A DNA stretch of 34,627 bases from Novosphingobium capsulatum NBRC 12533 (GCF_001598375.1 NZ_BCYV01000017.1:1-34627), one strand, 5' to 3'. Positions 24,529 to 32,800 are shown, numbered from the stretch's first letter. Notes: generated by a model not told the origin, from the sequence alone. Translations and numbers: made by a program.

Positions 24529-25680
24529 ATGGGTCGCGAAGTAGGAATCGTTGGCGTCGGGCAGACGCATCACGCGCGTCGCCGTACCGACGTCAGCCAG
24601 GCAGGCCTCGTGCGCGAGGCCGTGGACCGGGCATTGGCCGACGCCAATCTGTCGATGGACGACATCGACACGGTGGTGATTGCCACCGGGCCGGTGCTGT
24701 TTGCCGCGGTGAACCAGCCGGAAAAGTGGGTTGTCGACGCGATCGGGGCGCAAGGCAAGTCGGTGGTCCGGCTTACCAGCGGTGGCGGCGCCGGGTTTGC
24801 TGGTGCGCTGGCTGGCTATTACCAGGTAGCCGGCGGCTATTCCGACCGCACGCTGGTGGTTGCCTACGACAAGCTGTCCGAAGGTCAGCTGCAGTACTCG
24901 ATCTCGACGCTTTACGATCCCTTCTGGGGCCGGGAATTCGCGGTGGGGATCATGGGCTTTTCGGCCGCCTACTGGCGCGCCCGCATGGACGTGCTGGGCC
25001 ACACCGAGGAAGCGGCGGCTATGGTTGCGGCCAAGAACCGCAACAACGCCCTCAAAAACCCCTATGCGCACCAGAAGAAGGCGGTGACGGTCGAGGATGT
25101 GCTGGCGTCCAAGCCGCTGTGCTGGCCGATCAAGCTGCTCGACGTGCCGCCGATTTCCGACGGTGCCGCAGCGATCGTCTTGGCGTCGGACAAGGTGGCC
25201 CACCATTCGACCACGCGCCCGGCCTGGATCCGTGGCATGGCCTATTGCTGCGAAGCGGATAACGCGCCCGAGCGCTCGCTGATGCTGTCCGAGCCGCTCG
25301 CCATCGCATCGCGCCAGGTCTATCGTGCCGCTGGCATCACCAACCCGCGTCGCCAGTTCGACGTGGTCGAGGTGCAGGAACCCTACTCCTGCTTCGAACT
25401 GAACTATTACGAAAGCCTGGGCCTATGCCCGCCGGGGCAGGCGGCGGACCTGGTGGCTTCGGGCGCGACGCAAGTCGACGGTGACATTCCGGTCAACCCC
25501 TCGGGCGGGTGCATGGGCGCAAATCCGATCGGTGCGGTTGGGGTCATTCGCCTGATCGAGGCGGCGACCCAGGTGATGGGCCGCAACGAGACGCACCAGA
25601 TCAAGGACGCCAAGCTGGCGCTGGTCCAGTCCGGCGGCGGTTGGGCCAACTTGCGCGGCTGCGCCGTGCTTAGCGCCTGA
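24529..25680 (+). CDS. Thiolase-fold protein without thiolase Cys/His, subunit 2 (Ltp2-like)
   Basis: The protein has 383 aa, starting 2 bp after the preceding stop. It is closer to the Ltp2/SCP-x pattern than subunit 1: IVGVGQTHHARR, LTSGGGAGFAGAL in place of the Cys loop (no Cys at 84-89), LDVPPISDGAAAIVLAS, VVEVQEPYSCFELNYYESLG and IPVNPSGGCMGANPIGA. The GHP His is Asn332. Tyr286, Tyr293 and Tyr294 lie in the region that faces the active site; catalysis in the steroid side-chain aldolase Ltp2 has been ascribed to tyrosines. Retro-aldol cleavage of a 3-hydroxyacyl-CoA is therefore a good hypothesis. It should form a complex with subunit 1 and the tandem DUF35 protein encoded 13 bp downstream. 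Confidence 0.87.
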   Translation: MGREVGIVGVGQTHHARRRTDVSQAGLVREAVDRALADANLSMDDIDTVVIATGPVLFAAVNQPEKWVVDAIGAQGKSVVRLTSGGGAGFAGALAGYYQVAGGYSDRTLVVAYDKLSEGQLQYSISTLYDPFWGREFAVGIMGFSAAYWRARMDVLGHTEEAAAMVAAKNRNNALKNPYAHQKKAVTVEDVLASKPLCWPIKLLDVPPISDGAAAIVLASDKVAHHSTTRPAWIRGMAYCCEADNAPERSLMLSEPLAIASRQVYRAAGITNPRRQFDVVEVQEPYSCFELNYYESLGLCPPGQAADLVASGATQVDGDIPVNPSGGCMGANPIGAVGVIRLIEAATQVMGRNETHQIKDAKLALVQSGGGWANLRGCAVLSA

Positions 25681-25693
25681 GGAGGGATAGACG

Positions 25694-26623
25694 ATGTTCT
25701 ACGCACCTGAAACCGCACCGATCGATCTGCCCACGTTCAAGAGCACGATCTCGCTGCCCTACACGCTCACCCCCGGCAAGTCGGCGGGGACGTTCCTGGC
25801 CGAAATGCCCAATCGCCGCATCGTCGGCACGCGGTTTGCCGATGGCGCGGTGATCGCGCCGGGGCAGGATTTCTCGCCGGTCGATGGCGAGGAGCCGGTG
25901 GCCCTCGTCCAGGCGCCGGAAACCGGCGAACTGACGGCCTTTACCCGCACCGGTGGCGTGGTTCTCGGCCTTGTCCGGCTGGACGGCTGCCGCAATGCCT
26001 TCGTGCACAAGATCCTTGCCGATATCTACACGCTGGCGGTGGGACAGCGCGTGGCAGCGCGCTGGTCGACCAGCGAGCAGGGCACGTCGATCACCGCGAT
26101 CGAAGGCTTTGTGCCAGCGCCCGACGCTCCGGTTGGGAACGTGCTGCCACTCGATACCCCGGCCGAACCGCTTGGCGTAATCAACTATGCCATGGCGCTG
26201 CACTATGACCATGCCTACGGCCCCTATTACGGCCGCATGTTCGACGAAATCCGCCAGAATGGCGTGGTCATGGGGGTGCGTGGTTCCAACGCCGACGAGG
26301 CCCTGCTGCCCCCGCGCGAGATCGACGACATCACGCACAAGCGCACCGGCACGTGGAAGGCCTGCGCCGATACCGGCACGATCCGCGCCTGCTCGCTGAT
26401 CAACATGGAGGTCTATGGCCAGACCCGGCCGGTTCCTTACGCTTACGCGGAGATCGTGCTCGACGGCGCTTCCACCAAGATGATCCACATCATCGAAATT
26501 GATGACCTGGAAACCGCCAAGCAGACGATCAAACCCGGCACGCGCGTGCGCGCGGTGTGGACGCAAGGCGAACGCAAAGGTGCGGTTTCCGACATCGAGC
26601 GTTTCGAGGTGATCGGCGAATGA
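25694..26623 (+). CDS. Tandem DUF35/OB-fold protein lacking zinc-ribbon cysteines
   Basis: The protein has 309 aa, starting behind AGGAGGG. It consists of two DUF35-like modules: residues about 28-145 (SAGTFLAEMPNRRIVGTRF, then TGELTAFTRTGGVVLGLVRLDG) and about 178-307 (YGRMFDEIRQNGVVMGVRG, then TGTIRACSLINMEVYG, PYAYAEIVLDG and PGTRVRAVW). Each begins with the helical segment and proline-rich loop where single-domain DUF35 proteins carry a four-Cys zinc ribbon. Here both loops are cysteine-free, so zinc binding is lost. One OB fold per thiolase-like neighbour is an attractive stoichiometry. In Ltp2-ChsH2 and archaeal thiolase/HMG-CoA synthase complexes, DUF35 proteins shape the CoA/pantetheine channel and bridge subunits. 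Its stop overlaps the next start (ATGA). Confidence 0.8.
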   Translation: MFYAPETAPIDLPTFKSTISLPYTLTPGKSAGTFLAEMPNRRIVGTRFADGAVIAPGQDFSPVDGEEPVALVQAPETGELTAFTRTGGVVLGLVRLDGCRNAFVHKILADIYTLAVGQRVAARWSTSEQGTSITAIEGFVPAPDAPVGNVLPLDTPAEPLGVINYAMALHYDHAYGPYYGRMFDEIRQNGVVMGVRGSNADEALLPPREIDDITHKRTGTWKACADTGTIRACSLINMEVYGQTRPVPYAYAEIVLDGASTKMIHIIEIDDLETAKQTIKPGTRVRAVWTQGERKGAVSDIERFEVIGE

Positions 26624-27462
26624 CCCACTGGACGGTCACCACGCTGCGCATCGGCGAGCTATACCTGCAGCACGGCGGGGCCATCGTACGCGATCCCGTG
26701 CACGTGTGGCTGGTACGCGGCGCGGTGGCCGGCAAGGCGGTGAACCTACTGGTCGATAGCGGCATGGCCGACATTCCAACCGTGCATCAGCGCCTGAAGG
26801 TCAAAGGTTGGGGCGGCGGCCACGCCGCGCTGACTGCGGCCCTGGGGCAAGAGGGACTGGGGCCGCAGGACATCGACTATGTCGTGTGTACTCACCTGCA
26901 TTTCGACCATGCCGACAACCTCGACCTGTTTCCCCAGGCTTGCGTGGTGGTACAACGGGCCGAACTGATGGCGGCGGTCGACCCCGTGCCCTCGCAGCGG
27001 ATCTTTTACTGGAAATCCACGCTGCGCAACCTGAGCGAGCGCAAGCGACCAGCGCAGTTGCGCCTGGTCGAAGGCGACACCGACCTTCTCCCCGGCATCC
27101 GCTTGCTGAGCGTGCCGAGTCATACCGAGGGCATGCAGGTGGTGGTGGTGACGACGGAAAAGGGGCGCGTCGCGCTCGTTTCGGACCTGGGCGATCACTA
27201 TCGCTATTGGTATCCAGCCGATCCGCGCGCGACCGACCACCCGCTGCGTTCGCTGTCCGACGCATTCCTTACCGGAAACATCCGCAGCGAGAGTGAGCGC
27301 GTGTGGCAAGCAGCCATGCGCCGCGTTCTGGACAATGCAGATATCGTCGTGCCCGCGCACGACTTCCGCATCCCGCTGCGCATGCCGGAACAGTGGTTTG
27401 CCATCCCGGACAGCACCGACGGCGATCTGGCGCACGTGCCGCCGGCCGACGACGAAAATTGA
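26620..27462 (+). CDS. Metallo-beta-lactamase-fold hydrolase
   Basis: The protein has 280 aa from ATG 26620, overlapping the DUF35 stop by 4 bp (ATGA); an upstream extension of the frame lies inside that gene. The dinuclear zinc ligands are all present: THLHFDH (His92, His94, Asp96, His97), His168 in VPSHTEG, Asp189 in VSDLGDH and His247 in VPAHDF. Overall it resembles the AHL-lactonase/quorum-quenching subgroup by length and the THLHFDHADN motif. Within this operon a lactonase or an acyl-CoA thioesterase acting on a pathway intermediate is more likely than a quorum-signal enzyme. There is no signal peptide. Confidence 0.87.
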   Translation: MTHWTVTTLRIGELYLQHGGAIVRDPVHVWLVRGAVAGKAVNLLVDSGMADIPTVHQRLKVKGWGGGHAALTAALGQEGLGPQDIDYVVCTHLHFDHADNLDLFPQACVVVQRAELMAAVDPVPSQRIFYWKSTLRNLSERKRPAQLRLVEGDTDLLPGIRLLSVPSHTEGMQVVVVTTEKGRVALVSDLGDHYRYWYPADPRATDHPLRSLSDAFLTGNIRSESERVWQAAMRRVLDNADIVVPAHDFRIPLRMPEQWFAIPDSTDGDLAHVPPADDEN

Positions 27463-27473
27463 CAGGGGCCGAC

Positions 27474-28286
27474 ATGGACTACGAGAACATTATCTACGAT
27501 GTGAGCGAGCGCATCGCCACCGTTACGCTCAACCGGCCCGACGCGATGAACGCGACGACGGACCAGCTCTACAGTGAACTGCAGCACCTGATCCCGCGCA
27601 TCGCCGCCGATCCGGGCGTGTCGGTGGTGATCCTGACCGGTGCGGGCCGTGGCTTTTGCGCCGGTGCCGATCTCAAGGCCAGCAAGGACAGCCTGACCCC
27701 GCTGCAGCGCCGCGCGCGCCATCGCTGGATACTCAAGGAAGTGCTCGAACCGCTCTACAAGCTGGAAAAGCCGGTGATCGCCGCGGTCAACGGGGCAGCG
27801 GCAGGGGCTGGCGCCAATATAGCGCTGTCGTGCGACATCATCATCGCCAGCGAAAAGGCCAGTTTCATCCAGGCTTTCGCCAAGGTGGGGCTGATGCCCG
27901 ATCTGGGCGGCATGTTTTTCCTGTCGCGCGCGGTCGGGATCAACAAGGCGAAGGAACTGTGCTTTACCGCGCGCAAGGTTCCCGCCGAAGAAGCGCTGGC
28001 GCTGGGCATTGCCAACAAGGTCGTTCCGCACGACGCGCTGATGGACGAGGCGCGTGCCATGGCGCGCCAGATCGCCGCTGGATCGCCCACGGCCATGGCG
28101 ATGAGCAAGCGGCTGCTCAACATGTCGCAGACCGCGACGTTCGAGCAAATGCTCGAATTTGAAGCCTATTCCCAGACCATCGCCTATCTCACTCCCGAAT
28201 ACCGCGAGGGTGTCATGGCGTTCCGCGAAAAGCGCGCGCCCGATTTTGCCGGGGCCGCCGAGCGAGCCTCGGCGGGCCAGGACTGA
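27474..28286 (+). CDS. Enoyl-CoA hydratase/isomerase family protein
   Basis: The protein has 270 aa from ATG 27474, 11 bp after the preceding stop; the frame is open further upstream inside the previous gene. Crotonase-fold oxyanion-hole segments are GRGFCAGADLK and NGAAAGAGANIAL. The two catalytic Glu of classical hydratase are not conserved: the first lies in QAFAKVGL and the second is Asp in MPDLGG. That pattern is seen in PaaG-type isomerases and other crotonases that use one acidic residue. Hydration, double-bond shift or ring chemistry on an enoyl-CoA are all possible. It sits just before two acyl-CoA dehydrogenase genes that would make its substrate. Confidence 0.88.
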   Translation: MDYENIIYDVSERIATVTLNRPDAMNATTDQLYSELQHLIPRIAADPGVSVVILTGAGRGFCAGADLKASKDSLTPLQRRARHRWILKEVLEPLYKLEKPVIAAVNGAAAGAGANIALSCDIIIASEKASFIQAFAKVGLMPDLGGMFFLSRAVGINKAKELCFTARKVPAEEALALGIANKVVPHDALMDEARAMARQIAAGSPTAMAMSKRLLNMSQTATFEQMLEFEAYSQTIAYLTPEYREGVMAFREKRAPDFAGAAERASAGQD

Positions 28287-28300
28287 CAGGGAGCACCGCG

Positions 28301-29491
28301 ATGGATTTCAACTACACGCCTGAGGAGAGCGCGTTCCGGGCCGAACTGCGGGCGTGGCTGGCCGATGCGCTGCCCAAGGGTTGGGGCGACACCGTATTCG
28401 AGCCCGAGGACGAGCACGAACGGGCGATGTTCCGGCTCGATTGGGAACGCAAGCTCCACGCCGGCGGCTGGAGCGGGATCAACTGGCCCAAGGAATATGG
28501 CGGGCGCGGCGCGACGCTGATCGAGCGCGGCATCTTTGCCGAGGAAATGGCCCGTGCCTCCGCGCCCGAGGGTATCAACATCATCGGCCACAACCTGGCC
28601 GGGCCAACCATCCTGGCCCACGGCAGCGAGGCGCAAAAGCAACGCTTCCTGCCGCCGATCATTTCGTCCGACGAAATCTGGTGCCAGGGATTTTCGGAAC
28701 CCAATGCCGGTTCCGACCTCGCCTCGGTGCGCACCCGCGCGGAGCTTGTGGGCGACAAGTTCATCGTCAACGGCCAGAAGATCTGGACCAGCTATGCCCA
28801 ATATGCCCAGTGGTGCTTTGCCCTGGTGCGGACGAATCCCGATGTGCCCAAGCATCGGGGCCTGTCGTTCCTGCTGATCGACATGCGTTCTCCGGGCATC
28901 ACGATTCGCCCGCTGCGGCAGATTTCCGGCGAATCCGAGTTCAACGAGACCTTCTTCGACAATGTCGAAGTGCCGGTGGAGAACGTGGTCGGAGCGGTCA
29001 ACGAAGGCTGGAAGATCGCGATGACCACGCTGGCCTATGAGCGCGGCCCGGAAGACGCGCTGGGGCGCCAGGTCCGCTTCAAGCAGGAACTGGACAAGTT
29101 GGTCGCCACATTGTGCCAAACCACGCAGGGCGGCCGCGCCGCGATCGACAATCCAGCGATACGTCAACGCCTGGCGCGGGCCATCACCGAGATCGAGATC
29201 GTCCGTCTCAACGCCCTGCGCTCGTTCAGCCGCTATCTCGATGGTGCGGATCGCGGTGCCGATGCCTCGATGACCAAGCTCTACTGGAGCCACGCTGCCC
29301 AGCGCATGTACGAATTGGCGATGGACGCCCTCGGCCCTGTCGCGCCGATATCGGGTCACGATCCAGCCGCTCTCGCGCTGGGCCGTTTCCAGCTCAGTTG
29401 GCTGCAATCCAAGGCCTTCACCATCTACTCCGGCTCGTCGGAAATCCAGCGCAACATCATCGGCGAGCGCGTGCTCGGGCTTCCGCGCTGA
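28301..29491 (+). CDS. Acyl-CoA dehydrogenase, catalytic-type subunit
   Basis: The protein has 396 aa with all three ACAD domains. FAD/substrate motifs include WCQGFSEPNAGSDLASVRT, KIWTSYAQYAQWCF and YSGSSEIQRNIIGERVLGLPR. The medium-chain-type catalytic Glu position (YEG) is Ser here, but Glu247 in LAYERGPE sits in helix G, as in isovaleryl-CoA dehydrogenase and in the active chains of steroid-type heteromeric ACADs. It is followed 28 bp later by a second, diverged ACAD. The pair recalls the alpha2beta2 enzymes FadE26-FadE27/ChsE1-ChsE2 that oxidise CoA esters of branched or ring-bearing acids. It starts 14 bp after the hydratase stop. Confidence 0.92.
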   Translation: MDFNYTPEESAFRAELRAWLADALPKGWGDTVFEPEDEHERAMFRLDWERKLHAGGWSGINWPKEYGGRGATLIERGIFAEEMARASAPEGINIIGHNLAGPTILAHGSEAQKQRFLPPIISSDEIWCQGFSEPNAGSDLASVRTRAELVGDKFIVNGQKIWTSYAQYAQWCFALVRTNPDVPKHRGLSFLLIDMRSPGITIRPLRQISGESEFNETFFDNVEVPVENVVGAVNEGWKIAMTTLAYERGPEDALGRQVRFKQELDKLVATLCQTTQGGRAAIDNPAIRQRLARAITEIEIVRLNALRSFSRYLDGADRGADASMTKLYWSHAAQRMYELAMDALGPVAPISGHDPAALALGRFQLSWLQSKAFTIYSGSSEIQRNIIGERVLGLPR

Positions 29492-29519
29492 CGCGCGGCT
29501 GCTGCAAGGATACTGAACC

Positions 29520-30653
29520 ATGTATTTTGCCTTTGACGAGGACCAGAAAAGCCTGGGCGATACCGTCGCCCGGCTGCTTGCCGACCAAGACGGGTTGCGC
29601 GCGCCAGACCTGGGTCGTGATGCCGTCGACCCGGCGCGTACCGCGCTGGCCGAGCTGGGCCTGTTTGCCATGATGGTGCCCGAGGAACAGGGCGGAGCAG
29701 GGCTCAAGGCTGTCGATCTTGCTCTTTCGCTGGAAGCCCTGGGTGGCGCGCTTGCTCCGGCAGCGGTGCTTGATACTCTGCTGCTCTCCGAAGTGTTGGG
29801 TTCGCATGGCACGGCGGCACAGCGGGACGCATTCCTGCCGCCGCTTGCCGCTGGCGAATTGCGCGTTTCCGTCGCCCTGTCTGAAAAGGGCTGCGACGAC
29901 GCGCCCCATGCGGTGCTGGCGCGCGTGTCCGACGGGAGGTTGACCGGAACCAAGCTGCTGGTCCGCGAGGCCGCCGATGCAACCCACTTTGCGGTGGCGG
30001 CACAGGGGCCCGCCGGGCCAGGCCTGTTCCTCGTGTCGGCGAAAGCCGCTGGCGTCTCGATCCGGGCGCACCAGGACATCGATCCCACGTCGGGCCTGGG
30101 CGCTGTAACGTTCGACGATGTCGTCCTCGATCCCGACGCATTGGTCGGCGCTGGCCATTCCGCTGCGGCAGTCGAGCGCCTGTTCGATGGCGGGGCGGCA
30201 ATGAGCGCCTGTCTGCAATTGGGCATCGCGGCACGGATGCTGGATTCAGCCGTGGAATATGCCCGAACCCGTGTCCAATTCGGCAAGCCGATCGGTTCGT
30301 TCCAGGCGCTCAAGCATCGCTGCGCCGATCTTGCCGTGGCATTGGAGGCCGCACGGTCGGCAACCTATTATGGCATCTGGGCTTATTCCGAGGATGCCCC
30401 CGATCGGGCCCGCGCCGTGTCCATGGCCAAGGCCTATGCCGGCGAAGTGGTGCGTGAGGTTTGCAACGAGGCCATCCAGATCCACGGGGGCATGGGGTTC
30501 ACCTGGGAACTGGGCCTGCACCGCTATTTGCGCCGCGCCAAAGTGATCGAACATGCCTTTGGCGCCGCCATCTGGCACAACGAACGGATTCTGATCGAAA
30601 CCCTGCGCGACGAGTTTGGGCAAGACGCCACCGTGGATTGGAAAGTGGCCTGA
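29520..30653 (+). CDS. Acyl-CoA dehydrogenase, partner subunit without an obvious catalytic base
   Basis: The protein has 377 aa. The C-terminal half has the usual ACAD motifs YARTRVQFGKPIGSFQALKH and QIHGGMGFTWELGLHRYLRRA. The middle domain is divergent: the SEPxAGSD segment reads ALSEKGCDDAPH, and helix G reads LFDGGAAMSAC with no Glu where the partner has Glu247. This is the usual picture for the non-catalytic chain of heteromeric ACADs, which supplies part of the FAD site. AAGGA lies 9-13 nt before the ATG. A 92-bp gap follows before the carboxylase genes, with no terminator seen, so readthrough is likely. Confidence 0.9.
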   Translation: MYFAFDEDQKSLGDTVARLLADQDGLRAPDLGRDAVDPARTALAELGLFAMMVPEEQGGAGLKAVDLALSLEALGGALAPAAVLDTLLLSEVLGSHGTAAQRDAFLPPLAAGELRVSVALSEKGCDDAPHAVLARVSDGRLTGTKLLVREAADATHFAVAAQGPAGPGLFLVSAKAAGVSIRAHQDIDPTSGLGAVTFDDVVLDPDALVGAGHSAAAVERLFDGGAAMSACLQLGIAARMLDSAVEYARTRVQFGKPIGSFQALKHRCADLAVALEAARSATYYGIWAYSEDAPDRARAVSMAKAYAGEVVREVCNEAIQIHGGMGFTWELGLHRYLRRAKVIEHAFGAAIWHNERILIETLRDEFGQDATVDWKVA

Positions 30654-30745
30654 GCGATGGCCGCCGCCGGTTCGATTCCGATCGATAACGAGTGATGGTT
30701 CCGCCTGCGGCATGACGTGGGCTGATGGAAGGGAGAGCGTGGGGT

Positions 30746-32203
30746 ATGGCCCACATTGATTTTCTCGACGAGACGATGCGCGATGGCCAGCAGAGCTTGT
30801 GGGGCTTGCGGATGCGTGCGGGAATGGCCTTGCCGGTCACTCCGCTGATCGACCGCACCGGCTTCAGCACGATCGACCTGACGGGCGGCGGCATGCTCGA
30901 CGTGCTGACGCGCTATTGCCAGGAGAACTATTGGGAGGGCCTCGACCTGCTGGTCGCCTCGATGCCCAATACGCCGTTGCGGGCGGGCCTGCGTGCCAAT
31001 GCCAACGTGACGTTCGGGATCACTCCGCCGGCCTTGATGGACTTGTGGGTGCAGCGGCTTTGCGCGCACGGCATCCGCTCGTTCTGGATCTATGATGTGC
31101 TGTTCGGCATGGACAACATGCTGCGCCTCGCCAAGGTTGCCAAGGAGGCCAATGGTGCCTGGGTGGCCGGGGCGATCATGTTCGCGCTTTCTCCGGTGCA
31201 CACGGATGAATTCTTCATCGCGAATGCGAAGAAGCTGGCGGACAGCCCGCACATCGATTCCATTCTGCTTTATGATACGGCGGGAGTTCTGGAGAAGTAC
31301 CGGATCCAGCAACTCGTGCCTGGGCTGGTCCAGGCAGCCGGCGGCAAGCCGATCGAATTTCACTCGAACAACCTGCTGGGGCTTTCGGCCAAGGCCTATC
31401 TCGACGCGATTGACTGCGGGGTTTCGGTTATCCACACCGCCAGCCGGCCGATGGCCAACGGTCCTTCGGTGCCCTCCACCGAGATCATGGCGCGTAATAT
31501 CCAGTTGCGCGGGCATACCCACGGCCTCGATGAATCGCTGTTCCAGCCCGTGGCCGACCATTTCCGCGCCGTGGGCAAGGCATCGGGCAACCTTGTCGAC
31601 CAATATGCCGAATACGACGAGTTCTCGATCCAGCACCAGATTCCCGGCGGGATGATGGGGACGTTCAAGGCCCAGCTCGCCATGCACAAGATGATGGACA
31701 AGCTGCCCGAGGTGCTCGACGAAGTCGCCGCCGTGCGCCGCGACTTGGGCTATCCGGGCATGGCCACCCCGTTCAGCCAGCTGGTCGGCATCCAGGCGGT
31801 GCTCAATGTCGTCACTGGCAAGCGCTATGGCACCGTGCCCGACGAAGTGATCCAGTATGCGGCCGGTTTCTATGGCGAACCCGTGGCGCCGGTCGATGCC
31901 GATGTGCTGGACCGGATCATGGCGGCGCCCCGCGCCAAGGACGTGATGGCCCAGCCGCCGGAAATGCCCGACCTCGACACGCTGAAGAAGCGCTACGGCA
32001 CGCAGGACGAGGACGAACTGCTTTACCGCGCATTCGTGCCGCAGCCCGATATCGACAAGATGCGCGCGGCCGGGCCGGTGCGTCGCGATTATCCGCTGCT
32101 CTCGTCGCCCGAACTGGAAGACGTGCGCAAGCTCATGCAGGTCGCGACGCTGCCGGTGGTGGAACTGAAGTCCGAAGGTTTGAGCCTCAGCCTTCGCCGT
32201 TGA
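30746..32203 (+). CDS. Carboxyltransferase-like protein (pyruvate carboxylase/oxaloacetate decarboxylase type) with altered metal site
   Basis: The protein has 485 aa from ATG 30746 with GGAAGGGAG upstream. The N-terminal TIM barrel begins DETMRDGQQSLWG, the family signature including metal ligand Asp8. A C-terminal helical domain has QHQIPGGMMGT and ATPFSQLVGIQAVL, which match the PC/OAD pattern. Two hallmark sites have changed. The carbamylated Lys of the KDMAG motif is Tyr176 (YDTAG), and the HTHDT metal pair reads His206-Ser-Asn208-Asn. The canonical Zn/Mn site therefore cannot form. Biotin carrier and biotin carboxylase genes follow, so it most likely is the transferase of a multisubunit biotin enzyme, but for an acceptor other than pyruvate. 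No biotin domain is fused. Annotation as a pyruvate carboxylase subunit would be misleading. Confidence 0.85.
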   Translation: MAHIDFLDETMRDGQQSLWGLRMRAGMALPVTPLIDRTGFSTIDLTGGGMLDVLTRYCQENYWEGLDLLVASMPNTPLRAGLRANANVTFGITPPALMDLWVQRLCAHGIRSFWIYDVLFGMDNMLRLAKVAKEANGAWVAGAIMFALSPVHTDEFFIANAKKLADSPHIDSILLYDTAGVLEKYRIQQLVPGLVQAAGGKPIEFHSNNLLGLSAKAYLDAIDCGVSVIHTASRPMANGPSVPSTEIMARNIQLRGHTHGLDESLFQPVADHFRAVGKASGNLVDQYAEYDEFSIQHQIPGGMMGTFKAQLAMHKMMDKLPEVLDEVAAVRRDLGYPGMATPFSQLVGIQAVLNVVTGKRYGTVPDEVIQYAAGFYGEPVAPVDADVLDRIMAAPRAKDVMAQPPEMPDLDTLKKRYGTQDEDELLYRAFVPQPDIDKMRAAGPVRRDYPLLSSPELEDVRKLMQVATLPVVELKSEGLSLSLRR

Positions 32204-32275
32204 ACGCGCTCCCAGGGGGGCAAGCCGCCACGCCACGGCGTGCTGAAAACCAAAACCAGAGGATGGTTCTGAGCC

Positions 32276-32800
32276 ATGACGCACAAACCAGTCATCGACA
32301 ATCCGGTCGATCAGGTTCGCCTGCTGATCGAGGAGTTCACCCGGTCCGGGATCGCGACGCTGCACATGCGGTCCGGTCCGTTCGAACTGCTGCTGTCCAA
32401 CGATCCGGCGGCCGGCGCGCTGGTCACTGCCCAGCCTGCCGCGGCCGCGCCGACTACGCCCGCTGCTGCCGCAGCTGTGGCGCCGGCAGCAACGCCTCCG
32501 GCGTCAGCGGCGCCAGCCGCAGCACCCCCGGTGACCGCGCCCGGTGCCATTCCCGAAGGCGCAGTGATCATCGTTGCGCCCAATCTGGGCACGTTTTACC
32601 GCGCGCCCAAGCCCGGCGCGGCGGCCTATGTCGAAGTAGGCGGCAAAGTGGGCGGCGAAGATGAAATCTGCCTGATCGAGGTGATGAAGCTGTTCACGGC
32701 CGTCAAGGCGGGGCAGGCCGGCACGATCGTCGCCGTATTGGCAGACGATGGCGCGATGGTCGAGGCGGGGCAGCCGCTGTTCGCCCTGATGGCCGACTGA
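32276..32800 (+). CDS. Biotin carboxyl carrier protein (AccB-like)
   Basis: The protein has 174 aa: an N-terminal helical segment (1-50, VIDNPVDQVRLLIEEFTRSG), an Ala/Pro linker (about 52-95) and a C-terminal biotinyl domain (about 98-174). The attachment Lys is Lys138 in IEVMKLF. The layout is that of AccB, but the N-terminal part differs enough to suggest a dedicated carrier. The stop overlaps the biotin carboxylase start by 1 bp (TGATG). It is expected to shuttle carboxybiotin between the carboxylase encoded next and the carboxyltransferase-like protein encoded before it. Confidence 0.93.
   Translation: MTHKPVIDNPVDQVRLLIEEFTRSGIATLHMRSGPFELLLSNDPAAGALVTAQPAAAAPTTPAAAAAVAPAATPPASAAPAAAPPVTAPGAIPEGAVIIVAPNLGTFYRAPKPGAAAYVEVGGKVGGEDEICLIEVMKLFTAVKAGQAGTIVAVLADDGAMVEAGQPLFALMAD

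Noticed and set aside
23414..25680. Calling the two lipid-transfer-type proteins acetyl-CoA acetyltransferases
   Set aside because: Neither has the nucleophilic Cys or the GHP His, so the standard name would be misleading despite the fold.
26620..27462. Quorum-quenching AHL lactonase
   Set aside because: The zinc motifs fit, but many non-lactonase MBL enzymes share them and no LuxI/LuxR gene is near; kept as a generic hydrolase.
28184..30313. 709-residue minus-strand open frame opposite the acyl-CoA dehydrogenases
   Set aside because: Shadow of two well-supported ACAD genes; no start signal and no recognisable domain.
30746..32203. Calling the carboxyltransferase-like gene pyruvate carboxylase subunit B
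   Set aside because: The carbamyl-Lys and second His of the metal site are replaced, and there is no fused biotin domain.
32446..32540. Ala/Pro-rich repetitive stretch in the biotin carrier as a DNA repeat element
   Set aside because: It is the normal flexible linker of AccB-type carriers and stays in frame.
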